Positions 38,163 through 46,428 of a DNA stretch of 64,000 nucleotides are shown piece by piece. This stretch comes from JBHFEI01 sp041928815. GTDB taxonomy: Bacteria > Pseudomonadota > Alphaproteobacteria > Rhizobiales > Rhizobiaceae. Under the pieces are notes generated by a model, which was not told the DNA's origin, did not search any database, and saw only the letters and a program-made list of their open reading frames with translations. The position numbers and the translations under genes were made by a program. Each line of letters opens with the position of its first letter. Position 1 is the first letter of the stretch. The DNA lies in NCBI RefSeq assembly GCF_041928815.1, contig NZ_JBHFEI010000008.1:1-64000 (forward strand), in the 5' to 3' direction.

Positions 38163-39572
38163 ATGACGACTGCAAGCGACATTCTGAAACAGATCTCGGA
38201 CAACGACGTGAAGTTCGTCGATCTGCGCTTTACCGACCCCAAGGGCAAGCTGCACCACGTGACCATGGACGTCTCCTGTGTCGACGAGGACATGTTTGCC
38301 GATGGCGTGATGTTCGACGGTTCGTCGATCGGCGGCTGGAAGGCGATCAACGATTCGGACATGGTGCTGATGCCGGATGTCGAGACGGTCCACATGGATC
38401 CGTTCTTCGCGCAGTCGACCATGGTGATCCTCTGCGACATCCTCGATCCGATCTCGGGCGAGGCCTACAACCGCGATCCGCGCGGCACGGCGAAGAAGGC
38501 GGAAGCCTATCTGAAGTCTTCGGGCATCGGCGACACGGCCTTCTTCGGCCCCGAGCCCGAATTCTTCGTCTTCGACGACGTCAAGTACAAGGCCGATCCC
38601 TACAATACCGGCTTCAAGCTCGACTCCTCCGAACTGCCCTCGAACGACGACACCGACTACGAGACCGGCAATCTCGGCCATCGCCCGCGCGTCAAGGGCG
38701 GCTACTTCCCGGTCCCGCCGATCGACAGCTGCCAGGACATGCGCTCCGAGATGCTGACGGTCATGAAGGAGATGGGCGTCGTCGTCGAGAAGCAGCACCA
38801 CGAAGTGGCCGCCGCCCAGCACGAGCTCGGCGTGAAGTTCGACACGCTGGTCGTCAATGCCGACAAGGTGCAGATCTACAAATATGTCGTGCACCAGGTC
38901 GCCAACGCCTATGGCAAGACGGCGACCTTCATGCCGAAGCCGATCTTCGGCGACAACGGCTCGGGCATGCACGTGCACCAGTCGATCTGGAAGGACGGCA
39001 AGCCGACCTTTGCCGGCGACCAGTATGCCGGCCTCTCCGAGACCTGCCTCTACTATATCGGCGGCATCATCAAGCATGCCAAGGCGATCAACGCCTTCAC
39101 CAATCCGACGACCAACTCCTACAAACGCCTGGTTCCGGGCTACGAGGCGCCGGTGCTTCTCGCCTATTCGGCCCGCAACCGCTCGGCCTCCTGCCGCATC
39201 CCCTTCGGCTCGAACCCGAAGGCGAAGCGCATCGAGATCCGCTTCCCCGACCCGCTGGCCAACCCCTATCTCGGCTTTGCCGCCATGCTGATGGCCGGCC
39301 TCGACGGCATCAAGAACAAGATCCATCCCGGCAAGCCGATGGACAAGGATCTCTACGACCTGCCGCCGAAGGAATTGAAGAAGATCCCGACGGTTTCGGG
39401 TTCGCTGCGCGAGGCGCTGGAAAATCTCGACCGCGACCGCAAGTTCCTGACAGCCGGCGGCGTCTTCGACGACGACCAGATCGACGCCTTCATCGAGCTG
39501 AAGATGGCGGAAGTGATGCGCTACGAGATGACGCCGCACCCGGTCGAGTTCGACATGTATTACTCGTCGTAA
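38163..39572 (+). CDS. glnA: Glutamine synthetase type I
   Basis: 469 residues. Catalytic and metal-binding segments: MFDGSSIGGW, GPEPEFFVFDD, the glutamate-binding NGSGMHVHQS, and RIPFGSNPKAKRIEIRFPDP. The adenylylation tyrosine is Tyr398 in DKDLYDLPP, so activity should be controlled by GlnE. It follows glnB in one operon and ends at a strong terminator. Confidence 0.98.
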   Translation: MTTASDILKQISDNDVKFVDLRFTDPKGKLHHVTMDVSCVDEDMFADGVMFDGSSIGGWKAINDSDMVLMPDVETVHMDPFFAQSTMVILCDILDPISGEAYNRDPRGTAKKAEAYLKSSGIGDTAFFGPEPEFFVFDDVKYKADPYNTGFKLDSSELPSNDDTDYETGNLGHRPRVKGGYFPVPPIDSCQDMRSEMLTVMKEMGVVVEKQHHEVAAAQHELGVKFDTLVVNADKVQIYKYVVHQVANAYGKTATFMPKPIFGDNGSGMHVHQSIWKDGKPTFAGDQYAGLSETCLYYIGGIIKHAKAINAFTNPTTNSYKRLVPGYEAPVLLAYSARNRSASCRIPFGSNPKAKRIEIRFPDPLANPYLGFAAMLMAGLDGIKNKIHPGKPMDKDLYDLPPKELKKIPTVSGSLREALENLDRDRKFLTAGGVFDDDQIDAFIELKMAEVMRYEMTPHPVEFDMYYSS

Positions 39573-39593
39573 TCGCGCCGATAGGTGCGGACG

Positions 39594-39623
39594 AAAGGCG
39601 GCATCGACGATGCCGCCTTTTTT
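39594..39623 (+). terminator. Terminator of glnBA
   Basis: GGCGGCATC (39597-39605), GAC loop, GATGCCGCC (39609-39617), then six T. Confidence 0.85.
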
Positions 39624-39775
39624 CATGCCCGCCGCACGCCGCAGGGATTGAGAATTGACGACGGCCGCCGCAGCGACCGCCGACGGGACGAGACAGAGCA
39701 TCTCCGTTTTCTGTATCGCCCCGACATCACATCCGTTCCGGGGCCGACGGGACACGCGCCAAGACGCGGAGAATG

Positions 39776-40810
39776 TCAGTTCTGCTTGAGGCGCTGCTTC
39801 AAGAGGTCGAGATATTCCTCGTTGCCGCCGCTCGCGTCGTCGGGCGCGCCTTGCGCGATGCAGGCCGGCCTGTAGTCGAGGGCCATGCCGGCGCGGACGC
39901 AGACGCCGACCTGCCAGCCGGGCGGCAGGGCCGTCAGATCGACATCCTTCCATTTCGGATGGCCGTTTTCCTTCAGCCGGTCGAGATTGTTCAGAATCAG
40001 GCTGGAGAAATCCGAGACGGCCTTGCAGCTCTCGCGCTGGTAGGCATTGCGCGTGACGTCGTAGTCATAGGTCATCATCACCGCCTTGACGGCGATCAGG
40101 TCGACGGGCTCCGTCTGGAAATCATAGGTGCCGCGCTCAATGCGCGAGCGGATGTAGGTGGCGAGCAGCGGCGCGTCGGTGATCGGCAGCAGGTGGAATT
40201 TTGCGCCGTCGATCCGGTTGTCGCGGAAGAGCGGCGCCGGGGCGCCGGCGACATAGAAGAGCGCGTCGATCTCGCCCGATTGGAGCTTCGGCAAGGCCGC
40301 ATCCGGATTGACGAGCACGCGCTCGCCGAGCTTCACCTGGAGGATGTCGAGGATCAGCGAGGCCGTCAGAAACGTGCCGCTGTCCTTGACGCCGATCGCC
40401 ACTTTCTTTCCCGCGAGCTCGGCGACGGACCGGATGTCGCTGCGCGCCAGAAGGTGCACTTCCTCATTGTAGAGCGGGAACATGATGCGCACGCCGCGCA
40501 CCGCCTGCTGCACCTCCGGATCGTTCGCCTCGAAGGTCTTCAGGTATTCGAGCACGTCGTTCTGGACGATGCCGAACTGGGTGTTGCGCCGGTTGCGCAC
40601 GCCGACGAAATTCTCGAGCGAGCCCGCCGTCTCTCGCACGTTCAGTGTCAGTCCACAGCTCTTGCCGAGATCGGCGATGTCGCGGCCGATGCGGATATAG
40701 GTCCCTTGTGGTCCGCCCGTCATGATGTTCTTCTCGAACTCGGCGGCTTTCCCCAGCCCCGGAACGAGCAGAGCAACAAACGCGACCAGCGCCGCAACGC
40801 ATTTGAACAT
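39776..40810 (-). CDS. TAXI-family TRAP transporter solute-binding protein
   Basis: 344 residues with a signal peptide (1-22, ending GLGKA). The mature start has the TAXI signature region NIMTGGPQGTYIRIGRDIA; later parts include RNRRNTQFGIVQNDV and DSGTFLTASLIL. Such proteins bind carboxylates or amino acids for TRAP permeases. No TRAP membrane subunits are in the window, so it is an orphan or works with distant subunits. It converges with glnA. Confidence 0.88.
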   Translation of the reverse strand: MFKCVAALVAFVALLVPGLGKAAEFEKNIMTGGPQGTYIRIGRDIADLGKSCGLTLNVRETAGSLENFVGVRNRRNTQFGIVQNDVLEYLKTFEANDPEVQQAVRGVRIMFPLYNEEVHLLARSDIRSVAELAGKKVAIGVKDSGTFLTASLILDILQVKLGERVLVNPDAALPKLQSGEIDALFYVAGAPAPLFRDNRIDGAKFHLLPITDAPLLATYIRSRIERGTYDFQTEPVDLIAVKAVMMTYDYDVTRNAYQRESCKAVSDFSSLILNNLDRLKENGHPKWKDVDLTALPPGWQVGVCVRAGMALDYRPACIAQGAPDDASGGNEEYLDLLKQRLKQN

Positions 40811-40899
40811 CGGCGAAACTCCCCTGCCGTCGATCGTCGGACAAGACTATAGGTCCGCGCGGCAAATTCAACGCGGCGCGGACAACCAATGCGCCTGTT

Positions 40900-42063
40900 T
40901 CAGCAGCCGCTTTCGAGGCCGCGGATGAGGTTGCGCATGACGATGATCGGAACCCGGTCATAGACGCTCTCCAGCGCCTGCGTGACACAGGCGCCCTCGA
41001 TCAGGCGGTCGCGCAGGCGCAGCCGGTCCGCGGCCGCGAGGCCGGACATTCCGGGTGTCTGCGACAGGACCGCATCCACCCGCGCCGGATCGCGCGGCGT
41101 TGCAGCGCGGTCGGCGGCGGGCGCCTCGTCCGTCCCGGCAGGGGCCTGGGTCGTCCCGGCAGGGGCCTCGGTCGTGCCCGCAGGGGCGGTGTCCGCCGCG
41201 CGCAGCAAGGCGTCGCGCTCGGCCTCGACGCCGCGCCGGGCGGAACGCTCCGCCGTCAGTGCCTCGCCTGCCTCAGCCGCCGCCGCGCGCGCGGCATCGC
41301 GCTCCGCACGCAACGCGTCGCGTTCCTCCTCGGCTTTCGCATCCGTCACCGCATCGTCTGCCTGCGCGGCCTGCCGGGCCTGCGCAAGCTCCGCCTCCAG
41401 CGCGCGGACCCGCTGGCGAAGCGCGTCGATCTGCTGCCGGCTTTCGGCGCCGGCGGCGTCGGCTGCCCGGTCCTGCCCCGCCCGAAGCGCAGCCAGGGCG
41501 CTTTCCGCTGCCGCGAGACGGTCACGGAGTTGCGTCGTCTCGGCCGCGTAGGCTTTCGCCTCGCCTTCCCGCGCGGTGTCGGCCTCACGACGCGCGGCGT
41601 CGCCTTTCGCGACCTCCGCCTTCAGCGCCGCTTCGGCGCGGCGCGCGGCATCGGCCTCCTTCGCCGCCCGCGCCTCGACGGCGGCCTTCTCCTTCTGCAG
41701 CGCGTCGAGATCGGCGTCGCGCTTGTCGAGGAGGCGCGTCAGCTTCGGCAATTCGTTGAGTTTCAGCTCGGCATAGTCCTTCTCGAGCTGTTCGGCCCAG
41801 TCGCCGGCGTTCCTCTTGAGATCGCCAAGACGTGCCTCGAGATCCTGATGGGCCTTCGCCGCCTCGACGAGGCGTTCACGCGCGTCATCCCGCTCGGCCG
41901 TCAGCGCGGCGATGCGCCCGTTCAGCCCCTCGCGCGTATACCAGCCATAGCCGATGCCGCCGAGGATGACGACGAGGAGAGCCGCCGCCAGCAGGAAACC
42001 GCCGCCAGGCCCCGATGGACGGGCCTGAACGCCGCCGCTGTTTCTGCCCCACTGATTGACCAC
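40900..42063 (-). CDS. Inner-membrane coiled-coil protein of unknown function
   Basis: 387 residues if the GTG at 42063 is used (GAGGGCGG upstream); an ATG at 42120 would add 19 basic residues. One transmembrane helix (about 17-38, FLLAAALLVVILGGIGYGWY) precedes a long Ala/Arg/Glu-rich coiled coil (about 45-290). A Pro/Thr-rich stretch with three EAPAGTT-like repeats (21-bp DNA repeats near 41130-41195) leads to a compact C-terminal segment ending in RLIEGACVTQALESVYDR-type sequence and ESGC. Topology suggests a periplasmic rod ending in a folded tip. No family recognised. Confidence 0.65.
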   Translation of the reverse strand: MVNQWGRNSGGVQARPSGPGGGFLLAAALLVVILGGIGYGWYTREGLNGRIAALTAERDDARERLVEAAKAHQDLEARLGDLKRNAGDWAEQLEKDYAELKLNELPKLTRLLDKRDADLDALQKEKAAVEARAAKEADAARRAEAALKAEVAKGDAARREADTAREGEAKAYAAETTQLRDRLAAAESALAALRAGQDRAADAAGAESRQQIDALRQRVRALEAELAQARQAAQADDAVTDAKAEEERDALRAERDAARAAAAEAGEALTAERSARRGVEAERDALLRAADTAPAGTTEAPAGTTQAPAGTDEAPAADRAATPRDPARVDAVLSQTPGMSGLAAADRLRLRDRLIEGACVTQALESVYDRVPIIVMRNLIRGLESGC

Positions 42064-42259
42064 GAAATGCCGCCCTCGCTGCTCGCCGCGCCGATGACGG
42101 ATGCGGATCCCGCCGGACACGACCGGCTGATGGGATGCACCCGTCAGCCGAATTTAAAGCGCGGCCGGCCCCTCGCAAAGGTCGAGACACCGCGAAGACG
42201 AAAGAAAGATCAAAGAAAGATCATCAGCGGCGGGAAAGCGGCAGGAACCGAAGGCCGCC

Positions 42260-42289
42260 CTTGATGTCGGGGCGAAAACCACCACATGA
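42260..42289 (+). promoter_or_regulatory. Sigma-32-like promoter of hspQ
   Basis: CTTGAT (42260-42265) and CCACATGA (42282-42289), 16 bp apart, resemble CTTGAA/CCCCATNT. The inferred start is about 15-20 nt before the hspQ ATG. Fits a heat-shock gene but the match is partial. Confidence 0.35.
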
Positions 42290-42311
42290 TAAGGCGAAAG
42301 GATGTTCAGCC

Positions 42312-42644
42312 ATGAAACAAAGACACGCGAAATTTCAGATCGGTCAGGTCGTGCGTCATCAGATGTTTCCGTTCCGCGGTGTCATCTTCGACGTGGATCC
42401 TGAATATTCGAATACGGAGGAATGGTGGAATTCGATTCCGGAAAACCTGCGCCCCTCCAGGGACCAGCCGTTCTACCATCTTCTGGCGGAGAACGACGAG
42501 AACGAATACATCGCCTACGTCTCGGAACAGAACCTCGTTTCCGACGAAAGCGGCCTTCCCGTGCGTCACGCCAAGGTCGATGCCTTCTTTGATCCCGGCG
42601 CCGATGCCGGCCACTACAAGCCGAAGATCGTGCACCAGCACTGA
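42312..42644 (+). CDS. hspQ: Heat shock protein HspQ
   Basis: 110 residues, the YccV/HspQ fold. Typical segments are KFQIGQVVRHQMFPFRGVI, FDVDPEYSNTEEWW and QPFYHLLAEND with YVSEQNL. In E. coli HspQ promotes degradation of denatured DnaA and modulates Lon; it also binds hemimethylated DNA. AAAGG lies 10 nt before the ATG. Monocistronic, ended by a terminator shared with rpsD. Confidence 0.95.
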   Translation: MKQRHAKFQIGQVVRHQMFPFRGVIFDVDPEYSNTEEWWNSIPENLRPSRDQPFYHLLAENDENEYIAYVSEQNLVSDESGLPVRHAKVDAFFDPGADAGHYKPKIVHQH

Positions 42645-42665
42645 CGAAGGCCGGATCCGGACGAC

Positions 42666-42696
42666 AAAAAACCCCGCAGTCTCCTGCGGGGTTTTT
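42666..42696. terminator. Bidirectional terminator between hspQ and rpsD
   Basis: CCCCGCAG (42672-42679), TCTC loop, CTGCGGGG (42684-42691), with A-run before and T-run after; the outer flanks also pair. Confidence 0.85.
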
Positions 42697-42727
42697 GTTG
42701 TCCGGACCGTCAGGGATCCGAAACGGA

Positions 42728-43345
42728 TCAGCGCGAATAGAATTCGACGACGAGGTGCGGCTCCATGACGACCGGATAGGGGACGTCGGAGAGGCCGGGA
42801 ACGCGCGCGAAGGTCGCGGTCATCTTGTTGTGGTCGGCTTCGATATAGTCCGGAACGTCGCGCTCGGCGAGCTGGACGGCTTCGAGGACGGACACGAGTT
42901 GGCGGGACTTCTCGCGCACGGCGATGACGTCACCGGCCTTGCAGCGATAGGAACCGATGTTGACGCGCACGCCGTTGACCGTGACATGGCCGTGATTGAC
43001 GAACTGGCGGGCGGCGAAGACCGTCGGCACGAACTTGGCGCGATAGACGATGGCGTCGAGGCGCGACTCGAGCAGGCCGATCAGGTTCTCCGACGTGTCG
43101 CCCTTGCGGCGGTCGGCCTCGGCGAAGATGGCGCGGAACTGCTTTTCGCGGAGATCGCCGTAATAGCCCTTAAGCTTCTGCTTGGCGCGCAGCTGAACGC
43201 CGAAGTCGGAGAGCTTGGACTTGCGGCGCTGGCCGTGCTGGCCCGGACCGTATTCGCGGCGGTTCACCGGGGACTTCGGACGGCCCCAGATGTTTTCGCC
43301 CATGCGGCGGTCGATCTTGTACTTGGACGATTCGCGCTTGCTCAT
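42728..43345 (-). CDS. rpsD: 30S ribosomal protein S4
   Basis: 205 residues. Starts MSKRESSKYKIDRRMGENIWG and has the S4 RNA-binding domain with LESRLDAIVYRAKFVPT and NHGHVTVNGVRVNI. Here rpsD stands alone, away from the alpha ribosomal operon, as is usual in rhizobia. Its own promoter is at 43517-43545, leaving a leader of about 165 nt with a hairpin that may be regulatory. Confidence 0.98.
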   Translation of the reverse strand: MSKRESSKYKIDRRMGENIWGRPKSPVNRREYGPGQHGQRRKSKLSDFGVQLRAKQKLKGYYGDLREKQFRAIFAEADRRKGDTSENLIGLLESRLDAIVYRAKFVPTVFAARQFVNHGHVTVNGVRVNIGSYRCKAGDVIAVREKSRQLVSVLEAVQLAERDVPDYIEADHNKMTATFARVPGLSDVPYPVVMEPHLVVEFYSR

Positions 43346-43480
43346 CGCATTTCCCTTCTTTGTTCTTGTCGGCCCGTTACCGGGCCGGTTTCAGGAAACA
43401 CGCCCTCCTCTGGCCCCTTCTTGAGGCCTGACAGACGTCCCGCGATCACGCAGGCCGGGGACGTCACGGGACATGTCAAA

Positions 43481-43507
43481 TAAAACACCGGGCGTTTCCG
43501 CCCGGCG
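43481..43507 (-). terminator. Terminator-like hairpin in the rpsD leader
   Basis: On the minus strand CCGGGCG-GAAA-CGCCCGG (43490-43507) is followed by TGTTTTATT. It lies downstream of the rpsD promoter and upstream of the gene, so it is either the terminator of the ATPase gene or an attenuator. Confidence 0.5.
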
Positions 43508-43516
43508 CTGGGCGGG

Positions 43517-43545
43517 TCTTTAGGCAAAGATGACGGAATTGTCAA
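43517..43545 (-). promoter_or_regulatory. Promoter of rpsD
   Basis: On the minus strand TTGACA (43540-43545) and TAAAGA (43517-43522) with a 17-bp spacer; consensus -35. Confidence 0.6.
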
Positions 43546-43566
43546 CGGCGGGCCGGGCGAACATCG

Positions 43567-45078
43567 CTATTCGGCCGCGGCTGCCGCCGGTGCCGCATCG
43601 CCGGGCGCATTCGGGTCGCCCGCCGCCGTCTCGCAACCGAGATCGGGGAAGGCGACGATGCGCAGGCCGAAGCCGGTCGTGCGCAGCACGATCAGGCCCT
43701 GCTCCTCGAAATAGCCGAGAAAGCGGCGGGCGCGACGGGCGGAGTGGGTGCCGTAGGCGCGCGCGAGCGCCATGTCGGAAGGACAGGGCGCGCCGGTGAG
43801 CGCGCCGACAGCGAGACGCAGGAAGATCGCCTGCAGATCCTCGCTGACCCCGCCCATGAGATCGAGCGCCTTCGCCCAGCCCTCGCCGGCCGCCGTTTCG
43901 GCATCGACGCCGGACCGGGCGATCGCGAGCCGGCGGCGGAAATCGGCGAGCGGCGGCGGCGTGCCCGGCAGACGGCGCATGCGCAGCCGCACGAGGAAAT
44001 CCTGGTAAAGCGCCGCATCGGTGGCGAAGCCGCCGTCGGAGGCCGCATGGATCGCCTCCAGCACCTCCCCGATCGCCGCCTCGCGCTCCTCCTCGGACAT
44101 GTCCGGCTTCTGGAGACGGGGTGCGGCCGGCAGGGCCGGCTCCGGCGCCGGCCGGGAAAGTTCCGCGAGAATGTCCGTGGCGGGACGCGGCTGCGGCGCG
44201 ATCCTGCGGGCCGGCCGCATGGCATCCTCGGGATCGGCGCTGAAGATCAGCGCATCGACATCCTCGACCGCGTCCGGCAACGGCATCAGCATCGGGCTGG
44301 TCGATCGGGCCGAGGTCTCGACCGGGCCGATGGTCACCTTCAGCGGCCGACGCGACAGAGCCGGGCCGAGCGCGACGAAGGAACCCCGCTTCAGGTCGCG
44401 AAACATCTCCGAGGTGCGGCGGTCCATGCCGAGAAGGTCGGCGGCGCGCGCCATGTCGATGTCGAGGAAGGTGCGGCCCATCAGGAAGTTCGAGGCCTCC
44501 GCCGCGACGTTCTTGGCGAGCTTCGCTAGGCGCTGCGTGGCGATGACGCCGGCAAGGCCGCGCTTGCGGCCGCGGCACATCAGGTTGGTCATGGCGCCGA
44601 GCGACAGACGGCGCACCTCCTCCGCCACGTCGCCGCTCGCCGACGGTGCGAAAAGCTGCGCCTCGTCGACGACGACCAGCATCGGATACCAGTGGTCGCG
44701 GTCCGCGTCGAAAAGGGCGTTGAGGAAAATGCCGGCACTGCGCATCTGCTGTTCGGCATCCTGGCCTTCGAGCGACAGCACGCAGGAGACGCGATGCTGG
44801 CGCACGCGCGAAGCGATGCCGGTCAGTTCCTGGTCGGTGCGCTCGCCGTCGATGACGACATGGCCGTAGCGGTCGGCGAGCGTGACGAAATCGCCCTCGG
44901 GGTCGACGATGCATTGCTGCACCCAGCGCGCCGACTGTTCCAGCAGGCGGCGCAGGAGATGCGACTTGCCCGAGCCGGAATTGCCCTGCACCAGCAGCCG
45001 CGTCGCCAGCAGTTCCTCGATATCGAGCGATGCGGCCGATCCCTCGGACGTCGTTCCCATGTCGATGCCGACCTTCAC
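43567..45078 (-). CDS. HerA/DUF87-like ATP-binding protein
   Basis: 503 residues. Walker A is GNSGSGKS (32-39), Walker B is MLVVVDEAQ (Asp138, Glu139), and CRGRKRGLAGVIATQRLAKL is the sensor-like region of HerA/FtsK-type ATPases. The Asp/Gly-rich segment QCIVDPEGDFVTLADRYG matches the DUF87 strand. The C-terminal half (about 320-490) is helical and Ala-rich, with a possible winged-helix near 440-485. Start is a GTG at 45078 giving MKVGIDMG, the N-terminus I recall in rhizobial homologues. No NurA partner is nearby. Function unknown; a DNA translocase or helicase is the best guess. Confidence 0.82.
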   Translation of the reverse strand: MKVGIDMGTTSEGSAASLDIEELLATRLLVQGNSGSGKSHLLRRLLEQSARWVQQCIVDPEGDFVTLADRYGHVVIDGERTDQELTGIASRVRQHRVSCVLSLEGQDAEQQMRSAGIFLNALFDADRDHWYPMLVVVDEAQLFAPSASGDVAEEVRRLSLGAMTNLMCRGRKRGLAGVIATQRLAKLAKNVAAEASNFLMGRTFLDIDMARAADLLGMDRRTSEMFRDLKRGSFVALGPALSRRPLKVTIGPVETSARSTSPMLMPLPDAVEDVDALIFSADPEDAMRPARRIAPQPRPATDILAELSRPAPEPALPAAPRLQKPDMSEEEREAAIGEVLEAIHAASDGGFATDAALYQDFLVRLRMRRLPGTPPPLADFRRRLAIARSGVDAETAAGEGWAKALDLMGGVSEDLQAIFLRLAVGALTGAPCPSDMALARAYGTHSARRARRFLGYFEEQGLIVLRTTGFGLRIVAFPDLGCETAAGDPNAPGDAAPAAAAAE

Positions 45079-45220
45079 CGTCTGCGAACCCCCATGCCTT
45101 CAAATGAAAGGGCGACCGCCCCGGCCGTCGCTCCCCGCGTCTGGCAGACCGTCTTTATCAGACACGGCCGCCGGTTTCTCCGATGCAATCGCTTAACCCA
45201 CAGGCGATTGCGCGGCTTCC

Positions 45221-45592
45221 CTACCAGAGGGTCTTGCCGTCGATGACCTCGACCGGAAGATCGGCGGCCTCGATGCCATCGACGAGGCGGGCATTGATGC
45301 TGACCTGCCGCGTCGCGCCGTCCCAGGATCCGTCCATCTCGAAGGCGGGGCTGTCGGTGAAGGTGGTGCAACCGCAGCGGCCGCAGAAGTGATGCGCCAG
45401 GAGTCCGCTCTGCCAGCGATAGATCCTGTCATGGGCGGCCGTCCCGGTCAGGCGAAGCTGCTCCGGCCTGTAATAGGCCCGCAACACGCCGGCCTTCGAG
45501 CAGAAGCTGCAGGTGCAGCGCGTCAGCGCGGCCGGCAGATCGCCGTCCACCTCGAAGACCGTATCCCCGCAATGGCATCGTCTGCTCAGCAT
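45221..45592 (-). CDS. GFA/CENP-V family zinc protein
   Basis: 123 residues. The zinc-binding cysteines are visible as CHCG near the N-terminus, CTCSFCSK and CGRCGC. Members include glutathione-dependent formaldehyde-activating proteins and many of unknown function, so activity should not be assumed. Lies between murI (45 nt upstream) and the ATPase gene on the same strand. Confidence 0.9.
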   Translation of the reverse strand: MLSRRCHCGDTVFEVDGDLPAALTRCTCSFCSKAGVLRAYYRPEQLRLTGTAAHDRIYRWQSGLLAHHFCGRCGCTTFTDSPAFEMDGSWDGATRQVSINARLVDGIEAADLPVEVIDGKTLW

Positions 45593-45636
45593 GCGCGCCT
45601 CCTTCGGTTCCGCGCCCGAGAAGGTATCGCGGCGTC

Positions 45637-46428
45637 TCACGCCGTCAAGCCGAAGCCCTGCATCAGCCGGCGCGTGGTGAAGTCGGGATGGCCCGAGGTG
45701 AAGATCGCCGGGTCGGGGCCGCTGATCGGCGTGAACGTCGCCGGCAGCGTCACCAGCGAGCGGGCACGCCGCGCGATCGCCTCCGCGGGGTCGATCCAGT
45801 CGACCGGCCAGGGCGCCAGGCGGCGGAACACATTGGCGAGGAAGGGATAATGGGTGCAGGCGAGCACGACGATGTCCGTCCTTCGCCCGCCCTCCTCGAC
45901 GAAGCAGCCGCCGATCTCCGCGCGGATATCGTCGTCGGCAATCGTCTCGCCGCGGATATAGGCCTCGGCCATCCGCGCCAGCCGATGCGAGCCGACGAGG
46001 CAGACATCGCATTGCGAGGCGAAGGACTGGATCAGCTCGCGGGTATAGGCGCGGCGCACCGTGCCCGGCGTCGCCAGCACCGAGACGAGGCCGGAGCGGG
46101 TGCGCTCGGCCGCGGGCTTGATCGCCGGCACCGTGCCGACGAATCGCATCTGCGGATAGGCGGCACGCAGCGCCGCGCCGGCGACGGTGAAGGCGGTGTT
46201 GCAGGCAATCACGCAAACCTCGGGATCATGGGCCTGGAGAAGAACGCCGAAGAGATCGACGACCCGCGCATTGAGCTCCGCCTCGCCCCAGCCGCCATAG
46301 GGAAAGCCGGCATCGTCGGCGACGTAGATGAAGTGCCGCTCGGGGATCAGCACGCGCAGTTCACGCAGGACCGTCAGCCCGCCGATGCCGCTGTCGAAGA
46401 CGAGGATCGGCTTGGGCTCAGCCGTCAT
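45637..46428 (-). CDS. murI: Glutamate racemase
   Basis: 263 residues. Makes D-glutamate for peptidoglycan. FDSGIGGLTVL at 11-21 and the two catalytic cysteines, Cys76 (ACNTAF) and Cys191 (LACTHYPF), are present. The start ATG at 46428 lies inside the end of trmJ (11-nt overlap), suggesting coupled translation. Confidence 0.95.
   Translation of the reverse strand: MTAEPKPILVFDSGIGGLTVLRELRVLIPERHFIYVADDAGFPYGGWGEAELNARVVDLFGVLLQAHDPEVCVIACNTAFTVAGAALRAAYPQMRFVGTVPAIKPAAERTRSGLVSVLATPGTVRRAYTRELIQSFASQCDVCLVGSHRLARMAEAYIRGETIADDDIRAEIGGCFVEEGGRRTDIVVLACTHYPFLANVFRRLAPWPVDWIDPAEAIARRARSLVTLPATFTPISGPDPAIFTSGHPDFTTRRLMQGFGLTA

Noticed and set aside
41130..41195. Short direct repeats as a CRISPR or mobile-element mark
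   Set aside because: They are in-frame 21-bp coding repeats inside one gene, with no spacers.
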